Notes: generated by a model from the letters alone, not told the origin. Shown: positions 44,523 to 57,405, counted from the first letter of the stretch. The stretch is DNA of 64,000 bases from Panulirus ornatus (GCF_036320965.1 NC_092287.1:3261297-3325296), one strand, 5' to 3'. Translations and numbers: made by a program.

Positions 44523-44715
44523 AGCTTTTAGTAAGGAGTGAGGAAACTGCTGTAAGTGCTGTAAGTAACAATAAGTAAGGAAAAAGCAGTACTGTAAATG
44601 CCATAAGTATGGTAAAGTGTTGCACGTACTCATAAGCAAGGATAAAGAGTGTTGTAAGTGTCATAAGTACTGTAAAGTGTTGTAAGTCACCATAAGTAAA
44701 GAGAAGTAAAGTCGG
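44489..44715. repeat. (GT)n followed by a degenerate ~70 bp repeat
   Basis: (GT)n 44490-44521. Then GTAAGTGnCATAAGT, ACTGTAAAGTGTTG and CATAAGTAAnGA blocks recur about 2.5 times. Confidence 0.75.
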
Positions 44716-44939
44716 GGTAAGTGGATGCCACTCGTGTCCTTACTACAAACCCTAACGACCAGAGGGCCATTATTTACCCCCCCCACCCCGCCCAACACCA
44801 CTCCCCTCCCCTACCCCACATCACCCTCTACCCCCCTCCCCAGCCATACGACTCCAGCCATTCCACCAGAGGTCAAAGGTCACCCACCCCGTGACCTTTG
44901 AGTCACCTTTACGCGTCTGCCACTCCCTGGCTTCCTGTG

Positions 44940-44940
44940 T

Positions 44941-44999
<59 letters not shown>
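44940..44999. repeat. (CA)n microsatellite
   Basis: About 29 CA repeats. Confidence 0.98.
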
Positions 45000-45000
<1 letters not shown>

Positions 45001-45218
45001 CGCAGACCCACACACGCTACGCTGACAACACTATCTGCAAACACAAATTGAACGACGCCCAAAAGTTGAAAAAGAAACAAACAAAAAACAACTGAATGTT
45101 AAAAAATTATAGGAAAAAAATCATCTGAGACATAGAAACTTAACTGTTCAAACCTAGAAAAAAAATAGTAAATTGTGATGAGGTTAGATAAATATTAACG
45201 AAGACATACTATGATATG

Positions 45219-45222
<4 letters not shown>

Positions 45223-45292
<70 letters not shown>
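45223..45292. repeat. (TA)n microsatellite, 5' edge of SINE copy 4
   Basis: About 34 TA repeats. Confidence 0.97.
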
Positions 45293-45295
<3 letters not shown>

Positions 45296-45524
45296 CCCTG
45301 GGGATAGGAGAGGAAGAATACTTCCCACGTATTCCCTGCGTGTCGTAGAAGGCGACTAAAAGGGAAGGGAGCGGGGGCTGGAAATCCTCCCATCTCGTTT
45401 TCAGTTTTCCAAAAGAAGGAACAGAGAAGGGGGCCAAGCGAGGATATTCCCTCAAAGGCTCAGTATTCTGTTCTTAACGATACCTCGCTAACGCGGAAAA
45501 TTACGAATGGTATGAAAATAAATA

Positions 45525-45530
<6 letters not shown>
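45293..45530 (+). mobile_element. SINE copy 4, full length
   Basis: Begins ATCCCTGGGGATAGGAGAGG, includes CGTGTCGTAGAAGGCGACTA and GGAACAGAGAAGGGGGCC. Ends with a diverged tail (GATACCTCGCTAACGCGGAA) and ATGAAAATAAATAAAC before (TA)n. Confidence 0.85.

Positions 45531-45592
<62 letters not shown>
45531..45592. repeat. (TA)n microsatellite, 3' edge of SINE copy 4
   Basis: About 30 TA repeats. Confidence 0.97.
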
Positions 45593-45594
<2 letters not shown>

Positions 45595-45939
45595 GGGTGA
45601 CAGATGACCTTTAGACCCCTAGATGATAACACAGATATCACATAGATAACACGATAGTAGGGCAGTTAACCAATGTTGAAAAGCGGCCTCAACCTAGATA
45701 AAGGGAAGGGGGGTTCACACAGACCTCACTTATCAAAGTGTGTTGCAGGGAAGTCCAAGTGATGTCACTTAAGAGAGGGAGAGAGAGGGAGAGGGATGGG
45801 GTGAGGGGTTAAAGTGAGGTGTGGGGGGGGGGGGGGGGGCGCCCGTTTGCCTACTTACCCACGCCATTTCCTGGGGGGTCACTTAACCGCCTCAAAACGA
45901 CGCAATGACCCTTGGGTATGACAGACGACCTGACCTCTG

Positions 45940-46142
45940 ACATGCCCACAGCCCATATGACATGCCCACAGCCCGTATGACATGCCCACAGCCTGTATGA
46001 CATACCCATAGCCCGTATGACATGCCCACAGCCCATATGACATGCCCACAGCCCGTATGACATGCCCACAGCCCGTATGACATGCCCACAGCCTGTATGA
46101 CATACCCATAGCCCATATGACATGCCCACAGCCCGTATGACT
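45940..46142. repeat. 20 bp minisatellite, 10 copies
   Basis: CATGCCCACAGCCCGTATGA, with TGTATGA, CATATGA and ATACCCAT variants. A four-unit variant order appears twice. Confidence 0.96.
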
Positions 46143-46269
46143 GTATCCAAAACCGTTTTCAAACCTCGACTGGTAATTGTGGCGTCAACCTCTCAAGTGC
46201 TGCTGTGAGAGGGGCTCCCTCCCTCCCTCACTCACTTCCCCACAAAGCTTTGAAAAGTTAGATCGTGAG

Positions 46270-46442
46270 TGTACGTTGGGGACGGCTCGTCCACTGGCGT
46301 ACCTCAGGGCCTTCATGTGGGCCCTGATTTGTCTGTGGTCGTCCACTGGCGTACCTCAGGGCCTTCATGTGGGCCCTGATCTGTCTGTTGTCGTCCACTG
46401 GCGTACCTCAGGGCCTTCATGTGGGCCCTGATCTGTGTGTTG
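46270..46442. repeat. ~53 bp minisatellite, 3 copies
   Basis: TCGTCCACTGGCGTACCTCA followed by GGGCCTTCATGTGGGCCCTG and ATCTGTCTGTTG. GGGCCTTCATGTGGGCCC is a near inverted repeat. Confidence 0.95.
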
Positions 46443-46539
46443 TCTTTCTTCTCTCTTCACTGTCAGGCTGTTTCCATCAATGACTGATTGTTATTTTCAG
46501 TTCCAACTGTCTTTTCTTTTTTTTTTGGCCGTTCGTGTG

Positions 46540-46905
46540 TTTTTGTTAATGCTCGCTGGTTTTTGTCACGGTCTGAATAGGTTTTTGTCAATTGGGGCTG
46601 GTTTTTGTTACTGTCGAAATAGAATTTTGTCAATGTTGGCTGTTTTTTGTCACTGGTGGCTGTTTTTGTACATACTGGCTGGTTTTTGTACATACTGGCT
46701 GGTTTTTGTCAACGTTGGCTGGTTTTTGTACATACTGGCTGGTTTTTGTACATACTGGCTGGTTTTTGTCAATGCTGGCTTTGTTTTGTTACCGTCATAT
46801 ATATTTTTGTCCCAGATGGCTGGTTTTTGTCACTGCCAAACAGAACTCTGTCAAAGCTGGCTTGTTTTTGTCCACACCAAATAGGTTTTCGTCAATGCAA
46901 ATTTA
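46540..46905. repeat. ~23 bp degenerate minisatellite, ~15 copies
   Basis: GGCTGGTTTTTGTCAATGTT alternates with GGCTGGTTTTTGTACATACT. Open frames are repeat artefacts. Confidence 0.9.
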
Positions 46906-48080
46906 TTTTTCAAACTGCCATTTCTTTTTTTCTTTTTTTCTGTTCGACTATTTTTCAAAATGTTAATTTTCTTTTTTTTTCCGATCATCCCTTCCTCCTA
47001 ATTTCTGTACCTCAGTCTTCACCCAGACGGATAGATAGACAAATAGATAGAGAGACATACACACAGACAGAAAAGCAGAGGGAGACAGATAGATACATAT
47101 ATGAACAAATAGATAAACAGAGAAACTCTATAAACAGTTTGAGGTCAATGAACATTACTAGTGATCACAGGTCAGCAGAATTCGGAAACTAGGACAACGC
47201 TACATCGAGGTCACCCCTGACGAGAGACACATATTTAGAGCAAAATAAAGATAACAGGAAAATTCAAAGTTCACTCTTGGTTCTGCCTGTAAAATCTGCT
47301 GGGTCAGTAAAGTTCAGAACTCAATAATAAAAAAAAGAGTGTGATATACGCTCTATAAAAGTCACGTCGAACAAAAAAGAAACTGTTCCTGGATCTATAA
47401 AAGTCAAGTACAGTCATGTTTATGATGCAACTATTGCCACTTCTGCAACAGTTCAATGGTCAGCAAAGGTCAGGTCATTATACCTCTTAAAGGTCACGTC
47501 AGTGAAGGTTAAGGCCTTAAAAAAAAAAGGCTAAGGAATGATAGAGATTAGGTCAGGTCAACGAGGTATTTAAATGGTCAGAGGTCGTTAGACGCAGCAT
47601 AATTAGAGACTTAAAGGATCATTAAGTGACAGAAAATTGAAGTGATAAGTTCGATAAAAGTGACGGGTTATCAGAGGTCATATGTGGCACAGGTGCTATC
47701 AAGGGTCAAAGGTCACCGAGGATAAGAGGTTACTAACTGTCAGAATCCATTATTGGCTAGATTAGTGGTTAGAGTCAGTGTAGTTCATAGACTAACAGAC
47801 AGAATCAGTATAGATAAAAGTACAACGTTTGTAATCAGAATAGATAAATGTACAACGGTTGTAATCAGTATAGATAACAGCCCAAAGGTCAGAACCAGTA
47901 CAGGTCACAGACTGGAATCACTCATGAAGGTCAGAGTTGGTCACCAAAGACGAGGAAAGGTCAAACGTCATTAACAAGTCACCGGCCATTTAAGGTTGGA
48001 GGTTAACTGTATCTAAAAGGCCAATATTGCATGCCTCTTCTAGGAAGAAAAAGACTTCCTTTTTAGGAAAGATCAAACAC
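46906..48080. other. Unique DNA with a cluster of AGGTCA half-sites
   Basis: No gene recognised. Between 47460 and 47970 AGGTCA occurs about eleven times on the plus strand, including a perfect direct repeat with one-base spacing (GGGTCA-A-AGGTCA, 47703-47715). This is either a regulatory cluster or a decayed tandem repeat. Confidence 0.55.
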
Positions 48081-48081
48081 G

Positions 48082-48445
48082 GGTGTTCAGCTGACAGCAC
48101 GGTAGATCACATTCAGCTGACAACACGGTGGATTACATTTAGCTGACAACACGGTGGATTACATTTAGCTGACAACACGGTGGATTACATTTAGCTGACA
48201 ACACGGTAGATCATATTCAGCTGACAACACGGTAGATCACATTCAGCTGACAACACGGTGGATTACATTTAGCTGACAACACGGTAGATCATATTCAGCT
48301 GACAACACGGTAGATCACATTCAGCTGACAACACGGTGGATTACATTTAGCTGACAACACGGTAGATCACATTCAGCTGACAACACGGTAGATCACATTT
48401 AGCTGACAACACGGTGGATTACATTCAGCTGACAACCCGGTGGAC
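48082..48445. repeat. 26 bp minisatellite, ~14 copies
   Basis: ATTCAGCTGACAACACGGTA plus GATCAC, with GGATTAC and TTTAGC variants in irregular order. Confidence 0.96.
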
Positions 48446-48489
48446 ATATTATCATTATTATATTTTCCTGGTTAAACCTGATCCTTTTT

Positions 48490-48536
48490 TCCTGTCTTAG
48501 CGAGGTAGCGCCACATACAGACGACGAAGCCATAAA
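48490..48536 (-). mobile_element. Possible LINE/SINE tail relic
   Basis: TCTTAGCGAGGTAGCGCCAC followed by ACAGACGACGAAGCC resembles the reverse complement of the LINE tail (TTAGCGAGGTAGCGCAAGG, then ACAGACGAAAG). Short and diverged. Confidence 0.45.
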
Positions 48537-48543
48537 GGAAAAA

Positions 48544-48558
48544 CTAATAATAAAAATG

Positions 48559-48604
<46 letters not shown>

Positions 48605-48632
48605 TTAAATAAATAAATAAATAAATAAATCA
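48544..48632. repeat. (ATA)n and (AAAT)n microsatellites
   Basis: ATA repeats 48555-48602, then AAAT repeats to 48630. Confidence 0.94.
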
Positions 48633-49484
48633 GAAAACGATAATACGTAACCCGCATGTAATCATCGGGAGGGATTTTTGAGGATTTCGAAAGGGATTTA
48701 CGACATATTATCGCTGTTAAGAATCGAGCAAGGCAGGTGATATTGGAGGCCGGATTTACGGATTTCGAGGCGGATTTATCCGGCACGTTCGTAAATAACA
48801 AAGGTCACCTACAGATAAGACTTTAAAGTCTATCTTACACCATTCTGATAAGAGAAGATAGTGGAAAATAGTTTTTTGTTCAGTAGATAACAGGAATAAC
48901 AGTGATAAACGGTGCGAAAACGGTAAAAGATGGTAATAATAATATTGGAAGACAAGATATTGGGAGTTAACGGGAGAGAATATGAAGAAAATAGCTCAAA
49001 ACAGCATTTAAACGCGGTAGAAGCATGTGATAACCATATAACCATAAATGTAACATCGTTTTGAAAATATATATAAGAATGAACAACAGCAATCAAGGCG
49101 TAAAAAAAAATATAAAAATCCAGAAATGATGTAAAAAGACGCTACAGAAACGTCAACAAAAGGCGGCAAGCGGCGGCGAACGGAGGAGGGGAAAACCTGG
49201 AGCCGAGAGCGCCATAAAAAACGAAAGCGTGCTCAGGGCCCAATACCTTGCCCCACACTTCTCTTCGATTTCACATAAATTTCCCCCGGGTTGGCTGTCG
49301 AGGACGGTGCCCCGCCTACAAGATCGTCACGATGTCAAAACGATAGTAACAAAATAAGATTATTTTTCTTTTTTAACTTTTTTAACTATTGCCCTAACTC
49401 TCCGAGTATGGCGTCTGTTTACCTCGAACTGTGCCAGTTATGGCGTACATCTCTGCAACTGTGTTATGGTTGGCGTATTTTCCT
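48633..49484. other. Unique DNA, no supported gene
   Basis: Includes a short GC-rich patch (49150-49230). No domain or RNA gene recognised. Confidence 0.5.
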
Positions 49485-49568
49485 AAGTAATAATAACAAT
49501 AATAATAATAAATCTTAGTAATATTTACATCAGATTTAATAATGATAATAATAAAAATAATAATAATG

Positions 49569-49617
<49 letters not shown>

Positions 49618-49630
49618 TAATAATAATAAA
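49485..49630. repeat. (AAT)n microsatellites
   Basis: AAT repeats at 49486-49512 and 49540-49630. Confidence 0.95.
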
Positions 49631-50097
49631 GGAAGCTGTAAATGTACCGTAAAGTTTGGGTATGTCTGCAGGTATTTAATAATCAGGTCAATAAAGGCGA
49701 TAACTGAAATCCCCTTCATCCAGCCTCCACCGCAGTCAGGTGGAAAACGCATTTACCTATCTTTAATGTAGATCCGTGTCTAGATCTGTCCTTCCGCCTG
49801 TACCTGACAGGACATTTGTTACAAGAGACAGACAGACAGACAGGAGACATTTCTGAGCCAGGTTCTAAGTTTTTTAAGAAGGGATCATCAAATATAGTGG
49901 ACATTAAAAGGTCACCCACTGATTCAAGTGAGAGCCACTTTCAAAAGGTCATTGTCCTTAAACTACATCTATATGATGAAAATATGTGTGGGCTGAACTC
50001 CTGAAATGGAGTTTTTTGAGATATCTTAAGGGCAGAGTTCTATGAGTGAAAAGCTTTAGTGTTGGCTATATTCAAGGGCAATCGGTGTCAAGTATAG

Positions 50098-50103
<6 letters not shown>
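49631..50103. other. Unique DNA, no supported gene
   Basis: Nothing recognised. A short (ACAG)n lies at 49828-49843. Confidence 0.5.

Positions 50104-50166
<63 letters not shown>
50101..50166. repeat. (TA)n microsatellite
   Basis: About 32 TA repeats. Confidence 0.97.
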
Positions 50167-50167
<1 letters not shown>

Positions 50168-50540
50168 CCCAGAACCTTTTAAAGGCACCTGCAGCTCAAG
50201 GCTGCTGCGCTACTTCGAGTAGCAGGGAAATATAGATTCCTTAGAAGCGAGAAGTTCTTAGTCAAGAATGTCACCTCCAGCAGGTGGCGTCTGGCAACAG
50301 GAACTCCCCACAGGGATAGAAGGGACTCATAAGGTCGTAAGTAAGTACGTCAGTAAGTACGTAAGTAATCAAGTAAGTACACCAGGATCTGTACTGCTCT
50401 TTCAGTTTCCATTCCTACACATACCCGCCACGGGCATTTTCCTTTCTAATTAATTATCAGACGACTTTACCTTGCCTGGCTTCTCCCTACCCTCTCCCCT
50501 CCGACTCGACTCCAGCTCAAATACTGTCACAAAACACGTC

Positions 50541-50544
<4 letters not shown>

Positions 50545-50598
<54 letters not shown>
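50545..50598. repeat. (CT)n microsatellite
   Basis: About 26 CT repeats. Confidence 0.97.
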
Positions 50599-50601
<3 letters not shown>

Positions 50602-50989
50602 ACCAATTTCCAAACCAATTTGCGGAGTAGTTTTCAATCCGGTAATCTGATTACATCATATATTGACCAGGGTTGGCCTAGCTCTCACAGCCACCACACG
50701 CATACAGGGCAGTATACATAGGGTATACAGCGGTGACCACTGTCCGTATACATGGGGAATACATGGCTGACCGAGGGAGCGCTGGAGTGTTGAAAATTGC
50801 TATGTATTACAAGTCTCTATATTCTTCTATATTTTCCCCGTTCAACCTAGACTATTTTTCTAAATCCTAACTGACAATGTTACCTGTCGTATAGCGCATA
50901 CCCCGACGCTTCTGGCCTATAATGTAATGATGCATTTAATTTAACAACCATTTTCATAACCTCACAAATCCACAATATAGACAAAATGT

Positions 50990-50994
<5 letters not shown>
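50599..50994. other. Unique DNA, no supported gene
   Basis: Nothing recognised. Confidence 0.5.

Positions 50995-51060
<66 letters not shown>
50995..51060. repeat. (TA)n microsatellite
   Basis: About 32 TA repeats. Confidence 0.97.
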
Positions 51061-51063
<3 letters not shown>

Positions 51064-51460
51064 AGGATTTACCTGGAAAAAAATATATATATATACAACA
51101 CTGATGTAGTGAGGGATTTATCTCTGCGAATTCAAAAATGTATTGAAATTTAATGAAATTAGATAAACTCAAATATAAAAAAGAAATTCTGTTGTGTAGA
51201 AACTCCACTAAATATAATACTCGCAGACTGGCGTGATTAAACCATGATATAAGACTTTATAAAATCGTGATCATAACATAAATCTACAGTTTCAAAAATT
51301 TAAACTAAAAAGTAGAAAAAAATTATGAAACCCTTCTGTGTGGGACAAATCTCTGGTCTCAAATGTAATTACCATTTTTCTTTCTTTTAGCATAATCCCA
51401 GATTAGAATTATAAACACCTTTTATAAATTTGTATTAATAAATTCTCAGTGCAGCTCTGT

Positions 51461-51464
<4 letters not shown>
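51061..51464. other. AT-rich unique DNA
   Basis: Nothing recognised. Confidence 0.5.
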
Positions 51465-51533
<69 letters not shown>

Positions 51534-51570
51534 TACCTCATCATCATGATCAACATCTATAATCACTTTC

Positions 51571-51635
<65 letters not shown>

Positions 51636-51773
51636 CAGGAAGGGGAGGTCAGGCACAAGTGGGTCATACAAGGGGGGGGGGGTCGTGGGACAGGCAGTAG
51701 GTTGGGCTACCGTGGGACCCAAAAAAGTTCTTGTCCCGTAGCGAGATATATTGGTGGCTGGGCCCTGGGGGGG

Positions 51774-51851
<78 letters not shown>

Positions 51852-51931
51852 ATGGGTGGGTTCAAGAGAACATCTGTCCACGGTAACTTTGAAAGAAGAC
51901 ATTTTTCCCCACAACAGAACGAATGACAGTG

Positions 51932-52014
<83 letters not shown>
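51465..52014. repeat. Cluster of four long microsatellites TA / CT / GA / CA
   Basis: (TA)n 51465-51528, (CT)n 51573-51633, (GA)n 51776-51847 and (CA)n 51935-52014. The CT and GA tracts are inverted relative to each other with a ~140 bp spacer. Confidence 0.97.
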
Positions 52015-52017
<3 letters not shown>

Positions 52018-52194
52018 CAATCTCGACTGCCAGTGAGCAACATGGTGGTAAAACCTTGAGCTGGGGAAAGTCTTCATCACGTGATGTACGAGGGTAAGGC
52101 AAGGACCACTTACCTTAGTGAGGGGCAAGGCTTGGGCTGGGGTAACACTGAGAGAGGGACAGAAGGTCGTACATGGTAGGGTGCCCCCCTTCTA

Positions 52195-52322
52195 TCCTCC
52201 ACCCCCCCCCAGGTAGTTAACAGGGGTCCCCGGATAATGAGGACAAGCCACAGTATCCCCGGATAATGGGGATAAGCCACAGTCTCCCCGGATAAGCAGA
52301 AGCCATAAGGACCTCCGGATAA
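52195..52322. repeat. ~27 bp minisatellite, 3-4 copies
   Basis: CCCCGGATAATGAGGACAAG plus CCACAGT. Confidence 0.88.
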
Positions 52323-52404
52323 GTAACAGGTTTTTGTTTTACACGTAAATCATATGTCTCGTTTTTACACGTAAATCATATGTCTCGTCAACCCTATCTA
52401 GCTA

Positions 52405-52635
52405 GACCGTACGACCCTTGAGCACGACGGTACGACCACTGAGCATGAAGGTACGACCACTGAGCACGACGGTACGACCCTTGAGTACGACGGTACGACC
52501 CTTGAGCACGACAATACGAGCCCCGAACACGACGGCACGACCTTGAACACGACGGTACGACCCTTGAACACGACGGTACGACCCGCCACACCGCGGTACG
52601 ACACACCACGACCACAGTACGACCCCTGAGTATAA
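52405..52635 (-). repeat. GTCGTACCGTCGTG minisatellite family, locus 7
   Basis: About 10 copies of TTGAGCACGACGGTACGACC-type units, reverse orientation. Right-hand units are diverged. Confidence 0.93.
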
Positions 52636-52697
52636 TAACCTTTCGTCCTAGCAGCCTGGCCATGTTCCCGTGTATGTGAGGAACTCTGGACGGGATA

Positions 52698-52716
52698 ACA
52701 CACACACACACACGCA

Positions 52717-52756
<40 letters not shown>

Positions 52757-52788
52757 CATACACACACACGCACACACACACACACACT
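52698..52788. repeat. (CA)n microsatellite with CG/TA interruptions
   Basis: ACACACGCACACACATACAC-type pattern duplicated twice. Confidence 0.95.
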
Positions 52789-52909
52789 TCCACAATCTGT
52801 ACAGCACAAGAGAATACACACGAAATAAAGATTCCTTATTAAAAAAAATGATAAAAAAACTACTCCCACAATGAAGAGATTATCTTTTATCAAAAATCTC
52901 AAACAAATT

Positions 52910-52913
<4 letters not shown>

Positions 52914-52964
<51 letters not shown>
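52914..52964. repeat. (TA)n microsatellite, 5' edge of SINE copy 5
   Basis: About 25 TA repeats. Confidence 0.97.
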
Positions 52965-52966
<2 letters not shown>

Positions 52967-53201
52967 CCCTGGGGATAGGGGAGAAAGAATACTTCCCACG
53001 TATTCCCTGCGTGTCGTAGAAGGCGACTAAAAGGGGAGGGAGCGGGGGGCTGGAAATCCTCCCCTCTCACTTTTTTTTTTAATTTTCCAAAAGAGGGAAC
53101 AGAGAAGGGGCCCAGGTGAGGATATTCCCTCAAGGGCCCAGTCCTCTGTTCTCAACGCTACCTCGCTAATGCGGGAAATGGCGAATAGTATGAAAGAAAA
53201 A

Positions 53202-53203
<2 letters not shown>
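52965..53203 (+). mobile_element. SINE copy 5, full length (best copy)
   Basis: ATCCCTGGGGATAGGGGAGA, AAGAATACTTCCCACGTATT, GTGTCGTAGAAGGCGACTAA, a poly-T break, GGGAACAGAGAAGGGGCCC, GTCCTCTGTTCTCAACGCTA, CCTCGCTAATGCGGGAAATG and GCGAATAGTATGAAAG. It is framed by (TA)n on both sides and has no coding capacity. Confidence 0.88.

Positions 53204-53293
<90 letters not shown>
53204..53293. repeat. (TA)n microsatellite, 3' edge of SINE copy 5
   Basis: About 44 TA repeats. Confidence 0.98.
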
Positions 53294-53294
<1 letters not shown>

Positions 53295-53959
53295 CATTTT
53301 TCACAATATCTTCGTATTTCCACTCATACCAAGTACTAAACAGCATAACTCTATTAACGGAATATCTAACAAAGTTTCTACATCATATAATTTCTCTTTT
53401 ATTCTTGTATTTACGTAAATTCATTTCTGTCAATACATTTTGTAATTTCAGAGATGAATTCCCCGCTTCAGCATCAAAATATGTATATGTTTCCCCCTAT
53501 GTAAAGTTCAGGTAAAAACTTATATAAAAATATTGTACAATTTCTATATCTATATAAGTATTGTACAATTTTTCTATGTATATGCGAAGCTGTTGTTAAA
53601 ATGGTCATCCATTACGTGTATGTTGGACCAGAGACATCAATGTATATGTCTGACTATAGGTATCAATGTATATGTTTGACTAGACGCATCAGTGTATATG
53701 TTTAGACCAAAGGCATCAATGTATATGTTTGACTATCGGCATTAAATGTATATGCTGTTAGATAAGTGAATGTTCACTAATTAACTTTTACGTTCAAGTA
53801 TGCAAATGTTTGAAGCAATTCTCAAGACATCGCCATACCCTCCCTGGCTGACCAAGACATCTTCAAACAGCCAGGACTCCAAACTGCTTGTTACATCATC
53901 ACCAAACAACCCGTCAACCACATCATCACACAGCCTTGCTCGCCGCTAACATCATCAAC

Positions 53960-53960
<1 letters not shown>
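53294..53960. other. AT-rich DNA with a 28 bp degenerate minisatellite
   Basis: ATCAATGTATATGTTTGACT-type units repeat about five times at 53625-53762. Nothing else recognised. Confidence 0.7.

Positions 53961-53996
<36 letters not shown>
53961..53996. repeat. (CA)n microsatellite
   Basis: About 17 CA repeats. Confidence 0.95.
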
Positions 53997-54239
53997 CCTA
54001 GTCACACCGGCCAGACCCTAACACCCTCAGAAACAGCGTAGTCCACCCCACACACACAGCATGCACGCGCGCGCACGCACGCACGCAACAACCCCCTCAC
54101 CTTGGAGGCAATACTGCCTCGAACGGCCGATAAGGACAGTTTGAAAAGTTAGGAGGGAGGCAAGTTGTGACAGATAGCGAGTGTGGCCACTGCTGTGTTC
54201 GTAACTGCTTTCACAAGCACGATAGCAAGCAAACACACC

Positions 54240-54455
54240 ATCTCGTCATATTTTTACCAATTTCTCTCTTCAGTAATGATTTTCACCATCTGTCACCATT
54301 TCTACCAATTTCTCTTCATTATTGTTCACCATCTGATCATATTTCTAACAATTTCCCTTCATTAATTTCACCATCTGTTGATATTTTTTTCACCAATGTC
54401 TCTTCATTAACTTCACCATGCTAATGTTTTTACCATTTTCTCTTCATTAACTTCC
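54240..54455. repeat. Degenerate ~55 bp repeat
   Basis: TTCACCATCTGnnnATnTTT, ACCAATTTCTCTTCATTA-type blocks recur four times with divergence. Confidence 0.7.
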
Positions 54456-54582
54456 CAAGATACAGAGTAATTTGGGCAAATGATTCTATTACTTAATTGC
54501 TGTTTAAGATGTTAATAATTTTCGACAGTGTTTTGGTGTTTTAAAATGTTACAGGGAATTAGTGCTTTCTCACGAGGGACTT

Positions 54583-54858
54583 ACGACGGTACGACCCTTG
54601 AACACGACGGTACGACCCTTGAACACGACGGTACGACCCTTGAAGACGACGGTACGACCCCTTGAACACGATGGTACGACCCTTGAGCACGACGACACGA
54701 TCCTTGAGCACGACGGCACGACCCTTGAACACGACGGTACGATCCTTGACCACGACGGTACGACCCTTGAACACGACGGTACGATCCTTGAGCACGACGG
54801 TACGACCCCTTGAACACGACGGTACGACCCATTGAACACGACAGTACGATCCTTTGCT
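54583..54858 (-). repeat. GTCGTACCGTCGTG minisatellite family, locus 8
   Basis: About 13 copies of TTGAACACGACGGTACGACC plus C, reverse orientation. GATCC replaces GACCC in several units in near alternation. Confidence 0.95.
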
Positions 54859-54990
54859 ATGCTGACCTGACCTCCCATCCCCCAGTCCTCTCTCTCATCC
54901 TATGTCTCCATCTCTCGGTGTCTCGCAACAGGTCTCCACTTGTCTCGCTGTCCTCCAGCCAGCAGTCTCTCCACACCGCCTCCCTCCCTT

Positions 54991-54993
<3 letters not shown>

Positions 54994-55056
<63 letters not shown>

Positions 55057-55117
55057 AGTCACTCACACCGGTCTCCCTCTCTGTCTGTCTGTATCTGTCA
55101 TCTTCTCATTAAACGAC

Positions 55118-55201
<84 letters not shown>

Positions 55202-55327
55202 AAGGGGACTGACTGGGCCAGGTCGTCAAGTGTACAAGGAGGCAGACCCACGTTCCACACAGCCTCTCCGAAATTTCCTTATTTTTTTTTGGTGGTGGAA
55301 ACACACACACACACACACACACACACA
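54994..55327. repeat. (CT)n, (CT)n and (CA)n microsatellites
   Basis: (CT)n 54994-55052 and 55120-55199; (CA)n 55300-55327. Confidence 0.97.
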
Positions 55328-55394
55328 CCTGTGTGACGCAGGCCAGACCTTACGACGCAACAAGTGACGCAACATCTTCGTAATTCACTAGTGA

Positions 55395-55556
55395 ATATAT
55401 CTTACACGATAAGTTCCCAGAGGACTGCGCCTTAGAGGGAATATCCTCACTTGGCCCCCTTCTCTGTTCCTCCTTTTGGAAAATTAAAAAACGGTAGGGG
55501 AGGATTTCCAGCCCCCCGCTCCCTCCCCTTTTAGTCGCCTCATACGACACGCCTGG
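55395..55556 (-). mobile_element. SINE copy 6, truncated at both ends
   Basis: On the minus strand it runs GTGTCGTATGAGGCGACTAA, the G-rich block, CCAAAAGGAGGAACAGAGAA and GTCCTCTGGGAACTTATCGT. The normal tail (GCTACCTCGCTAACG) is missing. It is replaced by GGGAACTTATCGTG, a string that also occurs in the hammerhead units. Confidence 0.8.
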
Positions 55557-55810
55557 TATAAATAACAATTGGAAAACACAAAAAGCCAATATCAGGGTTT
55601 TCTGTTTCTAACAGTGAATATTTTTCCTTTATTTTGCTTTGATTTCTCTGATGTCCAACGGGTTGCGTAAAAATATATATAGAAATAAAAGAAAAATTCA
55701 TTATAACGAGAGTGCCTTGGTAACCTAAATAGAGGGAGGGGGGGGGCAATGACGACTGGGGGGGGAGGGGGTACGTTTAAAGTGAAGCGTTATAAACAAT
55801 GCCTTTTCCT
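55557..55810. other. Unique DNA, no supported gene
   Basis: Nothing recognised apart from G runs at 55735-55770. Confidence 0.5.
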
Positions 55811-55814
55811 TAGC

Positions 55815-55915
55815 GATGTCAGCTATAGTGTAGCAGGGCCAGATATAGTGTAGCAGGGACAGCTGTAGTGTAGCAGACAGCTACAGTGGAACAGGACCAG
55901 CTACAGTGGAACAGA
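55815..55915. repeat. ~20 bp minisatellite, 5 copies
   Basis: AGCTATAGTGTAGCAGGGAC with ACAGTGGAACAG variants. Confidence 0.9.
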
Positions 55916-55973
55916 TCATCTTCCATCTCTCCTCCACGTTCCTCATTCTTCTCATATCTTGTAACTCACATCA

Positions 55974-55975
<2 letters not shown>

Positions 55976-56041
<66 letters not shown>
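55976..56041. repeat. (CT)n microsatellite
   Basis: About 32 CT repeats. Confidence 0.98.
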
Positions 56042-57271
<1,230 letters not shown>

Positions 57272-57405
57272 GAAGGTAGATCTGAGAGATGTAAGAGATG
57301 AGGAAAAAAAATGGGAGATACGTAGCGATGGGTTCTGCACGCACGGCCTGTCACAACCCTTGAGGGGGGGGGGGGGAAGAGGGGGGTTACAGGGTTGTGA
57401 CAGTC

